Shown here piece by piece: positions 48,800-55,681 of a stretch of 55,681 nucleotides of DNA. This stretch comes from Cellulosimicrobium funkei. Its GTDB lineage: Bacteria; Actinomycetota; Actinomycetes; Actinomycetales; Cellulomonadaceae. The notes under the pieces were generated by a model. That model was not told where the DNA came from. It searched no databases and saw only the letters and a list, made by a program, of their open reading frames with translations. The stretch lies in the NCBI RefSeq assembly GCF_001019615.1, contig NZ_JNBQ01000025.1, positions 1-55,681 of the forward strand. The letters are read 5' to 3'. The translations under genes were made by a program, and so were the position numbers. Position 1 is the first letter of the stretch; each line of letters begins with the position of its first letter.

Positions 48800-49819
48800 T
48801 CAGCGTCGCTCGGTCGCGTCCAGGGCGGGGATCGGCGTCTGCGCCACGATCGACGCGACGACGGCCTCGGCGTCCTGGCCCGCGAGCCGGGCCTCGGTCG
48901 TGATGACGAGCCGGTGCGCGAGCACGGGGACGGCGAGGTACTGCACGTCGTCGGGGAGCACGTGGTCGCGGCCCGCCATGGCCGCGAGGGACTTCGCCGC
49001 GCGCAGGAGCTGGAGCGTCGTCCGGGGCGACGCCCCGAGCCGCAGGCCCGGGTGCTCGCGCGTCGCGGTGACGAGGGCGAGCACGTACCTCTTGACGGCG
49101 GTCGACGCGTAGACGGCGCGCGCCACCTCGGCGAACCGCAGGACGGCCGCGCCCGTGGTCACGGGGCGGAGGTGGGCCAACGGGTTGTCCGACTCCTGCC
49201 GGTCGAGCATCCGGAGCTCGGCGTCGACGTCCGGGTAGCCGACCGTCAGTCGCGCCATGAAACGGTCGCGCTGCGCCTCCGGCAAGGGATAGGTGCCCTC
49301 CATCTCGACGGGGTTCTGCGTCGCGACGACGAGGAAGGGGCTCGGCAGCGGGTGGGTCGTCCCGTCGACCGTGGTCTGCCCCTCCTCCATGCACTCGAGG
49401 AGCGCCGACTGCGTCTTGGGAGAGGCGCGGTTGATCTCGTCGCCGATCACGATGTTCGAGAAGACCGGGCCCGGGCGGAACTCGAACTCGTGGTTCGCGG
49501 CACGGTAGATGTTGACGCCGGTGAGGTCGCTCGGCAGGAGGTCCGGCGTGAACTGGATGCGGCCGACCTTGCAGTCGATCGTGCGAGCCAGCGCCTTGGC
49601 GAGCGTCGTCTTGCCGACGCCGGGGACGTCCTCGATGAGGAGGTGGCCCTGGGCGAGGAGGACGGCGACGGTGACGGTCACGAGGTCGGGACGGCCCGTG
49701 ACGACGGACTCGATGCCGGAGCGGATCCGGCCCGTGGTCTCGACCAGCTCGTCGAGGCCGGCCAGGGCGTCGCCCCCGGGATCGTCGGAGGGCGCGACAG
49801 GGGCGATGTCGGGGAGCAC
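48800..49819 (-). CDS. MoxR-type AAA+ ATPase
   Basis: A 339-residue AAA+ ATPase. Walker [31 protein letters not shown], Walker [21 protein letters not shown], sensor 1 [24 protein letters not shown] and arginine-finger/sensor 2 region [15 protein letters not shown]. The GTG at 49819 is chosen because GGAGG lies a few bases upstream; a longer frame to 49978 codes for low-complexity Arg/Pro sequence and is not credible. MoxR proteins act as chaperone-like remodellers for co-encoded proteins. First gene of the MoxR-DUF58-TgpA unit, with TAGGCT as -10. Confidence 0.93.
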   Translation of the reverse strand: MLPDIAPVAPSDDPGGDALAGLDELVETTGRIRSGIESVVTGRPDLVTVTVAVLLAQGHLLIEDVPGVGKTTLAKALARTIDCKVGRIQFTPDLLPSDLTGVNIYRAANHEFEFRPGPVFSNIVIGDEINRASPKTQSALLECMEEGQTTVDGTTHPLPSPFLVVATQNPVEMEGTYPLPEAQRDRFMARLTVGYPDVDAELRMLDRQESDNPLAHLRPVTTGAAVLRFAEVARAVYASTAVKRYVLALVTATREHPGLRLGASPRTTLQLLRAAKSLAAMAGRDHVLPDDVQYLAVPVLAHRLVITTEARLAGQDAEAVVASIVAQTPIPALDATERR

Positions 49820-49877
49820 GGAGACCTCCGTCGTCGGTGGCGCAGTGCCGCGGACCAGGGAGACCGCGGGTGGGAAG

Positions 49878-49883
49878 AGCCTA
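49878..49883 (-). promoter_or_regulatory. Putative -10 of the MoxR operon
   Basis: Minus strand TAGGCT, about 50 nt of leader before the GTG at 49819. The -35 is unclear. Confidence 0.45.
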
Positions 49884-49991
49884 GTGGACCGCCGGCGCTG
49901 CGCCGAGCGCCGGCGCGAGGGCCGGCGGTACCCCGGCCGCTGCGTGCGCGCCCCCGGACCGGGGTCGCGACGCGCCATGGGGAGTGCTCCC

Positions 49992-50007
49992 CTCCACCCC
50001 GCTCCAC
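49992..50007 (-). promoter_or_regulatory. Inverted pair of MraZ-type repeats
   Basis: CTCCAC at 49992-49997 and 50002-50007, i.e. GTGGAG twice on the minus strand with 10-bp period. Confidence 0.45.
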
Positions 50008-50068
50008 CCGGCGTGACCTGCGGAGATCCTGCGAAGGCGGGTGAAAGCCCGTGGATTCACCGAGAGCG

Positions 50069-50094
50069 GTGGAGGGAAGTGGAGTACCGTGGAG
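50069..50094 (+). promoter_or_regulatory. MraZ operator upstream of mraZ
   Basis: GTGGAG at 50069, 50079 and 50089, exactly 10 bp apart, with a degenerate GTGGAT at 50051. MraZ is known to bind TGG-type repeats at this period and to repress its own dcw operon. The block begins 58 bp before the mraZ ATG. Confidence 0.75.
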
Positions 50095-50126
50095 GAGAAG
50101 GGAGCAGGAGGGGAGGTGCCAGGTGC

Positions 50127-50603
50127 ATGTCCGGCTTCGTGGACGACGTGCTCGGCGGTTCCTCCGGCCTGCTCCTGGGCACCTTCACGCCACGTCTGGA
50201 CGACAAGGGGAGGCTCATCCTCCCCGCGAAGTTCCGGTCGCGGCTCGCACCGGGTCTCGTCATGACGCGGGGGCAGGAGCGCTGTCTGTTCCTGCTGCCG
50301 ATGGACGAGTTCCGGCGCATGTACGACCAGATCCGGCAGGCGCCGGTGACGAGCAAGCAGGCCCGGGACTACCTGCGCGTCTTCCTGTCGGGAGCGAGCG
50401 ACGAGATCCCGGACAAGCAGGGACGCGTGTCGATCCCCGCGCCCTTGCGGGCGTACGCGGGGCTCGATCGCGACGTCGCCGTGATCGGCGCCGGCACGCG
50501 GGTCGAGATCTGGGACGCGCAGGCCTGGGAGACGTACCTCGCGGAGCAGGAGTCGGCGTACTCCGACACCTCCGAGGAGGTGTTCCCTGACCTGCGCTTC
50601 TAG
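50127..50603 (+). CDS. mraZ: Transcriptional regulator MraZ
   Basis: A 158-residue AbrB-like regulator of the dcw cluster. Two MraZ repeats: [20 protein letters not shown] and [22 protein letters not shown], each with the DxxGR signature. The N-terminus has about 16 residues ([16 protein letters not shown]) more than the usual MFLGTF start; ATG 50127 was chosen as the first good start after the AGGAGGGGAGG ribosome site. It should bind the GTGGAG repeats just upstream and repress the cluster. First gene of mraZ-rsmH-ftsL-ftsI-murE. Confidence 0.95.
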   Translation: MSGFVDDVLGGSSGLLLGTFTPRLDDKGRLILPAKFRSRLAPGLVMTRGQERCLFLLPMDEFRRMYDQIRQAPVTSKQARDYLRVFLSGASDEIPDKQGRVSIPAPLRAYAGLDRDVAVIGAGTRVEIWDAQAWETYLAEQESAYSDTSEEVFPDLRF

Positions 50604-50773
50604 GGCACGACCCACGGTTCCCGCACGGTGAGGCCTCCTCCCGCCCGGTCTGACGCACTTCCCCGGCGCCAGAAAGGACGCGGAGGGAGACCTGACCGTA
50701 CGGGGACCGGCCGGGCGAGGCGCACCACCGGACGGTACGGACCGGCCACGACCAGCACGGAGAGGAGACGGAC

Positions 50774-51808
50774 ATGACGAGCACCCCCGACGACGCCGCC
50801 GAGCGGCACGTCCCGGTCCTCCTCCAGCGCTGCGTCGACCTCCTCGCCCCCGCGCTCGCGGAGCCCGGCGCCGTCCTCGTCGACTGCACGCTCGGCATGG
50901 GCGGGCACACCGAGGCCGTCCTGGAGCAGGTCCCGACGGCGCGTGTCGTCGGCATCGACCGCGACCCCGAGGCCATCGCCCGCGCGTCGCGCCGCCTCGA
51001 GCGGTTCGGCGACCGGTTCCGCGCGGTGCACGCCGTCTACGACGAGATCGGCGACGTCGTGGCCGACGTCGTCGGCGGGCCGGTCCAGGGCGTCCTCATG
51101 GACCTCGGGGTGTCCTCGCTCCAGATCGACGAGGCCGACCGCGGGTTCTCCTACGCGCACGACGCGCCGCTCGACATGCGCATGGACCCGTCGACCGGAC
51201 AGACGGCCGCCGACGTCCTCAACACCTACGACGAGCGCGCGCTCACCCGGATCCTGCGCGACTACGGCGAGGAGCGGTTCGCGCAGCGCGTCGCCCGCGC
51301 GATCGTCCGACGCCGCGAGCAGCGCCCGTGGGAGCGCAGCGCCGAGCTCGTCGAGGTCGTGCGCGACGCGATCCCGGCCGCGACGCGGACGACGGGCGGG
51401 AACCCGGCCAAGCGGACCTTCCAGGCGCTGCGGATCGAGGTGAACGGCGAGCTCGAGGTGCTCGAGCGCGCGGTCCCGGCTGCCGTGGACGTCCTCGCCG
51501 TGGGCGGGCGCCTCGTCGTCGAGTCGTACCACTCGCTCGAGGACCGGATCGTCAAGCGCGTGCTGGCCGCGGGGGCGACGATCAGCGCCCCGCCCGGGCT
51601 GCCCGTCGTGCCGGAGGAGGACCAGCCGTACCTGCGGCTCCTCACCCGCGGCGCGGAGGAGGCGTCGGCCGTCGAGCGGGAGTCCAACCCGCGCTCGGCG
51701 TCCGTGCGGCTCCGCGGCGCCGAGCGCACCCGGCCCACGCCGCCGCACCGCCGCCCGACGCACCGACCGACCGACCGACCGCACGACCCGGGGGAGAGGA
51801 CACGATGA
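50774..51808 (+). CDS. rsmH: 16S rRNA (cytosine(1402)-N4)-methyltransferase RsmH
   Basis: Methylates N4 of C1402 in the ribosomal decoding centre; formerly mraW. It is 344 residues. Seen: [16 protein letters not shown] motif [54 protein letters not shown], and the central [20 protein letters not shown] followed by [14 protein letters not shown]. The C-terminal tail is Pro/Arg rich. GGAGAGGAGA precedes the ATG. It overlaps ftsL by ATGA. Confidence 0.97.
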   Translation: MTSTPDDAAERHVPVLLQRCVDLLAPALAEPGAVLVDCTLGMGGHTEAVLEQVPTARVVGIDRDPEAIARASRRLERFGDRFRAVHAVYDEIGDVVADVVGGPVQGVLMDLGVSSLQIDEADRGFSYAHDAPLDMRMDPSTGQTAADVLNTYDERALTRILRDYGEERFAQRVARAIVRRREQRPWERSAELVEVVRDAIPAATRTTGGNPAKRTFQALRIEVNGELEVLERAVPAAVDVLAVGGRLVVESYHSLEDRIVKRVLAAGATISAPPGLPVVPEEDQPYLRLLTRGAEEASAVERESNPRSASVRLRGAERTRPTPPHRRPTHRPTDRPHDPGERTR

Positions 51809-52248
51809 GCGCACAGAGGTCGACCGCCGCCCGCCCGCTCCCGCGCACCGCGCGCCCGGCACCGCGCCCGTCGCTCACGGCGCTGCCGGGCGGCGCGTCG
51901 GAGCGCGCGCTCCGCTCGCGTCTCGAGCTCGTCCGGGCGCCGCTCCAGGCGCGGTCCAAGATCCCGTTCCTCGTCGTCTGCATGTCGATCCTCGGTGCGG
52001 CGCTCCTGTGTGCTCTCCTGGTGAACACGACGATGGCGCGCAACTCCTACGAGATGTCGGAGCTGCGCCGGGAGGTGAGCCGAGTGGCCCAGGACACGCA
52101 GAGCCTGGAGGCACAGGTCGCCGCCCAGAAGACCTCGCTGCCGGACACCGCGGCCTCCCTCGGCATGGTGCCCGCGGAGGACCCGGCGATGGTCCGGCTG
52201 TCCGACGGCACCGTCCTCGGCGGCGCGCAGGAGGAGGCCGGGCAGTGA
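51805..52248 (+). CDS. ftsL: FtsL-like cell-division protein
   Basis: A 147-residue bitopic membrane protein in the ftsL position. About 55 polar, basic residues are cytosolic; one span ([21 protein letters not shown]) follows, then a short extracytoplasmic coiled coil ([31 protein letters not shown], residues about 80-110). This is typical of the FtsL/DivIC layer of the divisome. The name rests on layout and synteny, as FtsL sequences diverge. GGGGGAGAGGA lies before the ATG; it overlaps both rsmH and ftsI by 4 bp. Confidence 0.85.
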   Translation: MSAQRSTAARPLPRTARPAPRPSLTALPGGASERALRSRLELVRAPLQARSKIPFLVVCMSILGAALLCALLVNTTMARNSYEMSELRREVSRVAQDTQSLEAQVAAQKTSLPDTAASLGMVPAEDPAMVRLSDGTVLGGAQEEAGQ

Positions 52249-54299
52249 CGCGACAGACCGGAGCAGGAGGTGCCGGCCGGTCCCGACCGGTCGCGAGCTC
52301 GCAGAAGTCACGTCCGACCCCCACGACCTCCCGGCCCGTGCCGGGAGGTCGTCGTGCTTCCGGTGCCGCTCGTGGGGCCGCCGGAACGGGTGCCGGCTCC
52401 GGCACGCGAGCCGCCGCGACCGCGCGAGGGACCGGCGCGCGCGCGGCGGACGCACCCGCCCGTTCGCCCCGGACGACGGTGCCCCGCGCGCCGAGGGGCG
52501 GCGGGCGCCCGCCAGCGCGCCCCGCCCGGGGGACCCGGGAGCCGGGACGACCCGAGCGGCGCCAGCGCTGGCTCATCGTGGTCGCGGGCGTGATCACGGC
52601 GGTCTTCGTGGGCCAGCTCGTCAACGTCCAGGTGCTCCGCGGGCCGGCGCTCGCCGCCGACGCGCGCGCCGACCGCACGCGCAGCTCGACCCTGCTGGCC
52701 CACCGCGGCGACATCACCGACGCCGACGGCGTGGTGCTCGCGACGTCCGTGGACCGGTACACGGTCGCGGCGGACCCGAAGACGATCGCCGACTTCACGC
52801 CCCGCAGCGCCGACCTCGTCGACGGGGAGCCGCTCGAGGAGGGCGGCGCCGTGGGCGTGGCCAAGCTGCTCGCCCCGATCCTGGGGAAGTCCTCCCCGGA
52901 GCTCGCCGCGCAGCTCAACGGGACGTCGCGGTACGTCGTCCTGGCCAAGGACGTCACGCCCGAGGTGCAGCGCCAGATCGCGGACCTCCAGCTCTCCGCC
53001 TACGTGCGCACGACCATGACGAGCGAGCGGACGTACCCGGCGGGCACGGTCGCGGGCAACCTCGTGGGGTTCGTCAACGAGGAGCAGGCGGGCGGCGGCG
53101 GCGTCGAGGCGTCCTACGACGACGTCCTCGCCGGCGTCTCCGGGTCGCGCGAGTGCGAGGCCGGGCTGGGCGGTCAGGTCATCCCGACCGGCCGGTGCGA
53201 CGTCGTGGACGCGGTGCCCGGGCGGAACGTGCAGCTCACGGTCTCGCGCGACGTGCAGTGGAAGGCGCAGGACTCCGTGGACCGCGCGGTGAGCGAGACC
53301 GGCGCGGAGTACGCGATCGCCGTGGTGCAGGACACGCGCACGGGCGAGATCCTCGCGCTCGCGGACTCGGGTACCGTGAACCCGAACGACCGGACCACGG
53401 ACGCCGTCGCCCGGCCGAGCCGCGCGGTGTCGAACGTCTTCGACCCCGGGTCGACGGGCAAGGTCGTCACGATGGCCGCCGCGATCGAGGGCGGCTACGC
53501 GGACGCCGGCACGCAGTTCGAGGTGCCCGACCGCTACACCACGCCCAACGGGCAGACGTTCAAGGACTCGCACGACCACCCGGTGCAGCGCCTCACCCTC
53601 GCGGGGATCCTCGCCGAGTCCTCGAACACCGGCACCGTCCAGGTCGGGGAGAAGATCCCCAAGCAGGTGCGCTACGACTACCTGCACAAGTTCGGCTTCG
53701 GGCAGAAGTCCGGCCTCGGCCTGCCGGGCGAGTCCGCCGGGATCCTGCACCCCGCCGACGCGTGGGACGGGCGCACCGAGTACGCCGTGCTGTTCGGCCA
53801 GAGCGTGTCGGTGAACGCCATCCAGGCGACGAGCGTCTTCTCGACGATCGCCAACGGGGGCGTCCGCGCGACGCCGCGCATCGTCGCGGGCACCACGGAC
53901 GAGCGAGGTGAGCTCGTCCCCGCGGATCCTCCCGCTCCGGTGCGTGTCGTCTCGCAGGAGACCGCAGACACGGTGCTGCACATGATGGAGTCGGTGGTCG
54001 AGGAGGGCACGGGGTCGAGCGCGGCGGTACCCGGCTACCGCGTCGCGGGCAAGACCGGGACCGCGGAGGCCGCCGGGGACGACGGCCGGTTGTCGGGGAT
54101 CATGGCGTCGTTCATCGGCGTGGCCCCCGCGGACGACCCTCGGTACACGGTGTCGGTGTTCCTCAAGAACCCCCACTCGTCCATCTACGGCGGCGTGGTC
54201 GCGGCGCCCGTGTTCAGCGAGATCATGGGTTTCACGCTCGAGCACGAGGGCGTGCAGCCGAGCACGGAGCCGTACGTGCCGCTCCCGACGACGTGGTGA
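52245..54299 (+). CDS. ftsI: Penicillin-binding protein FtsI (PBP3-type transpeptidase)
   Basis: Septal peptidoglycan transpeptidase, 684 residues. A very long disordered cytosolic tail (about 108 Arg/Pro/Gly/Ala-rich residues) precedes the single span WLIVVAGVITAVFVGQLVNV. The non-catalytic dimerisation domain begins at HRGDITDADGVVLA. The transpeptidase domain holds the SxxK Ser403-Thr-Gly-Lys406, SxN Ser459-Ser-Asn461 and Lys603-Thr-Gly605. GTG start overlaps ftsL with GGAGGAGG upstream. No PASTA repeats are present. Confidence 0.95.
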   Translation: MTRQTGAGGAGRSRPVASSQKSRPTPTTSRPVPGGRRASGAARGAAGTGAGSGTRAAATARGTGARAADAPARSPRTTVPRAPRGGGRPPARPARGTREPGRPERRQRWLIVVAGVITAVFVGQLVNVQVLRGPALAADARADRTRSSTLLAHRGDITDADGVVLATSVDRYTVAADPKTIADFTPRSADLVDGEPLEEGGAVGVAKLLAPILGKSSPELAAQLNGTSRYVVLAKDVTPEVQRQIADLQLSAYVRTTMTSERTYPAGTVAGNLVGFVNEEQAGGGGVEASYDDVLAGVSGSRECEAGLGGQVIPTGRCDVVDAVPGRNVQLTVSRDVQWKAQDSVDRAVSETGAEYAIAVVQDTRTGEILALADSGTVNPNDRTTDAVARPSRAVSNVFDPGSTGKVVTMAAAIEGGYADAGTQFEVPDRYTTPNGQTFKDSHDHPVQRLTLAGILAESSNTGTVQVGEKIPKQVRYDYLHKFGFGQKSGLGLPGESAGILHPADAWDGRTEYAVLFGQSVSVNAIQATSVFSTIANGGVRATPRIVAGTTDERGELVPADPPAPVRVVSQETADTVLHMMESVVEEGTGSSAAVPGYRVAGKTGTAEAAGDDGRLSGIMASFIGVAPADDPRYTVSVFLKNPHSSIYGGVVAAPVFSEIMGFTLEHEGVQPSTEPYVPLPTTW

Positions 54300-54411
54300 A
54301 CCTCACCAGGTCGCGGGAGCCGGGGCGCGCCGTCGGTGAAGGTCCGGTGAAGCGCGCTCCCGCGCGGTGTCCGGGGCCCCACTGCTTGCGAGGGTGCCCG
54401 TCGCGGCACGG

Positions 54412-54417
54412 TAGGTT
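54412..54417 (+). promoter_or_regulatory. Putative leaderless -10 of murE
   Basis: TAGGTT, 6 nt before the GTG at 54424, in the 124-bp gap after ftsI. It suggests that murE starts its own leaderless transcript within the dcw cluster. Confidence 0.5.
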
Positions 54418-54423
54418 CTACAC

Positions 54424-55681
54424 GTGACATCCCCGATCGACCGCCTTCGTCCTGCCGCGACCACCCGTCGGTCGGTCGAGGACCTGGCAGCACGGTTCGG
54501 TCTCGACGTCCGCGCAGGTGGCGGGCCCGGAGGCTCGTCCGCACCGGGCGGCGTCGAGGTGTGGTCCGTCGCGTCCGACGACCGGACGGCCGACGCCGGC
54601 GACCTCTTCGTCGCCCTCCCCGGCGCCCGCGCGCACGGGGCGCGATTCGCGCCCGCCGCCGTCGCGCGCGGGGCGCACGCCGTCCTCACGGACGAGCAGG
54701 GCGCCGTGCTCGTGGCCGAGGCGGGCCTCGGGGTCCCCGTGCTCGTCGCCGCGGACCCGCGCGCGCTGCTCGGACCGGTCGCCGCGTGGGTCTACGGCAG
54801 TCCCGCGCAGGACCTCACGACGTTCGGCGTGACCGGCACGAACGGCAAGACCACCACCACGTACCTGGTCGACCACGCGCTGCGCGCGCTCGGTTGGAAG
54901 GGCGGGCTCATCGGCACGGTGGAGATGCGGTCGGGCGACCGCGTCCTGCCGAGCCGGCTCACGACGCCCGAGGCCGCCGACCTCCAGGCGCTGCTCGCGG
55001 CGATGCGGGAGGACGCCGTGCGCACCCTCGCGATGGAGGTCTCGTCGCACGCGCTGGCGCTGCACCGGGTCGACGGGCTCGTGTTCGACGTCGTGGGCTT
55101 CACCAACCTCAGCCAGGACCACCTCGACTTCCACGGCGACCTCCAGGAGTACTTCGAGGCGAAGGCGCTCCTGTTCACGCCCGAGCACGCCCGCCGCGGC
55201 GTCGTCGTCGTCGACGACGCGTGGGGCGAGCGCATGGTCGCGGCCGCCCGCATCCCGGTCGCGACGCTGCGCGTCGGCGTGCGGAGCCCGGAGGACCAGC
55301 AGCCCGTCGCCGACTGGACCGTGCACGACGTCGAGCCCTCGGCAGCGGGCGGCTCCGCGTTCACGCTGCGGCACCGCGACGGCCGGAGCGTGCGCACGAC
55401 GACGGCCCTGCCGGGCGCGTTCAACGTCGCCAACGCGGCGCTCGCCCTCGCGCTCGTGCTCGAGGCGGGGACCGACCCGCGCGACGTGGAGGCGGCGCTC
55501 GAGGCGGCGGGCGGGCTCGCCCCGGCGGTGCCCGGTCGCATGGAGCTCGTCTCGCGCCCGCCGCACCGCCCGCGCGTCGTCGTGGACTTCGCCCACAACC
55601 CGGACGCGCTGGCGCTCGCCCTCGACGCGCTGCGCCCGACGACCCCGGGCCGCCTGGTCGTCGTCTTCGGTGCCACGGGCG
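54424..55681 (+). CDS. murE: UDP-N-acetylmuramoyl-tripeptide synthetase MurE (3' end outside window)
   Basis: Mur ligase that adds the third amino acid, probably meso-DAP or lysine, to UDP-MurNAc-L-Ala-D-Glu. The first 419 residues are present; about 100 more are expected. Seen: VWSVASDDRTADAGDLFVALPG, the ATP loop GVTGTNGKTTTTYLVDHAL, EVSSHALALHRVDGL, FTNLSQDHLDFHGDLQEYFEAKALLF (the Mur lysine region) and ALPGAFNVANAALAL. The DNPR motif that distinguishes DAP from lysine addition lies beyond the edge. The dapF in this window makes DAP available. Confidence 0.95.
   Translation, partial: MTSPIDRLRPAATTRRSVEDLAARFGLDVRAGGGPGGSSAPGGVEVWSVASDDRTADAGDLFVALPGARAHGARFAPAAVARGAHAVLTDEQGAVLVAEAGLGVPVLVAADPRALLGPVAAWVYGSPAQDLTTFGVTGTNGKTTTTYLVDHALRALGWKGGLIGTVEMRSGDRVLPSRLTTPEAADLQALLAAMREDAVRTLAMEVSSHALALHRVDGLVFDVVGFTNLSQDHLDFHGDLQEYFEAKALLFTPEHARRGVVVVDDAWGERMVAAARIPVATLRVGVRSPEDQQPVADWTVHDVEPSAAGGSAFTLRHRDGRSVRTTTALPGAFNVANAALALALVLEAGTDPRDVEAALEAAGGLAPAVPGRMELVSRPPHRPRVVVDFAHNPDALALALDALRPTTPGRLVVVFGATG

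Noticed and set aside
49820-49978. N-terminal extension of MoxR to 49978
   Set aside because: It codes for Arg/Pro-rich sequence, crosses the predicted TAGGCT promoter, and the GTG at 49819 has a good ribosome site and normal family length.
50604-50773. Hidden small gene between mraZ and rsmH
   Set aside because: 170 bp with only a GTACGG direct repeat and the rsmH ribosome site; no frame with a credible start.
1-55681. CRISPR arrays, insertion sequences, prophage, tRNA or rRNA genes
   Set aside because: No regularly spaced repeats, transposase-like proteins or tRNA-like folds were seen in any gap; tandem repeats found are short and lie inside genes.

Overview
The window is about 55.7 kb of very GC-rich DNA, with codon third positions almost always G or C. 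It looks like the chromosomal core of a high-GC Gram-positive actinobacterium. The gene order (DUF3046-recA-recX-gluDCBA, miaB-miaA-dapF-hflX, lexA-LysM protein-nrdR, DUF3040-mraZ-rsmH-ftsL-ftsI-murE) suits Micrococcales. Cellulomonadaceae or Promicromonosporaceae is my guess from synteny and protein flavour, not from any search. I see no insertion sequence, prophage, CRISPR array, tRNA or rRNA. Most genes are ordinary core genes, many with 4-bp ATGA/GTGA overlaps, and many apparently leaderless (a TANNNT -10 element ending 6-8 nt before an ATG/GTG).

Region by region: 1-6.7 kb holds the N-terminal part of an Lhr-type helicase (runs off the left edge), a 70-bp array of four 12-mers in an inverted layout, DUF3046, a holin-like/phosphodiesterase fusion and a metallo-beta-lactamase-fold hydrolase. 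6.7-12.1 kb holds recA-recX, converging on the glutamate ABC transporter operon gluABCD. 12.2-22.7 kb holds the tRNA-modification genes miaB and miaA and dapF. Between them lie three YbjN-domain paralogues, a small dioxygenase-like protein, and a tightly overlapped YbjN-HSP90-TPR operon, the least explained locus here. 22.8-28.5 kb holds an RsmC-like methyltransferase, hflX, a DinG-type helicase and L-lactate dehydrogenase.

28.5-36.7 kb holds lexA, divergent from a LysM membrane protein preceded by two SOS boxes, then a candidate structured small RNA, nrdR, an aldo/keto reductase, DUF5302, a flavin split-barrel protein, serA and a HelD/HelR-type helicase. 36.8-41.9 kb holds a response regulator-SpoIIE phosphatase, a CHASE3-like histidine kinase, a single-domain response regulator, a PAC2 protein and a cold-shock protein. 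42-45.2 kb holds a spermidine-synthase-like methyltransferase, divergent from an SOS-controlled HEPN-dinB pair, then DUF3040. 45.2-49.8 kb is a MoxR-DUF58-transglutaminase operon. 49.9 kb to the right edge is the start of the dcw cell-wall and division cluster, with a repeated MraZ-type operator; murE runs off the edge.

A common thread is the SOS response. LexA-type boxes (around TCGAAC-N4-GTTCGA) lie before recA, lexA, the LysM protein and HEPN-dinB, so repressor, activator, a probable division inhibitor and a translesion polymerase all lie within 37 kb.
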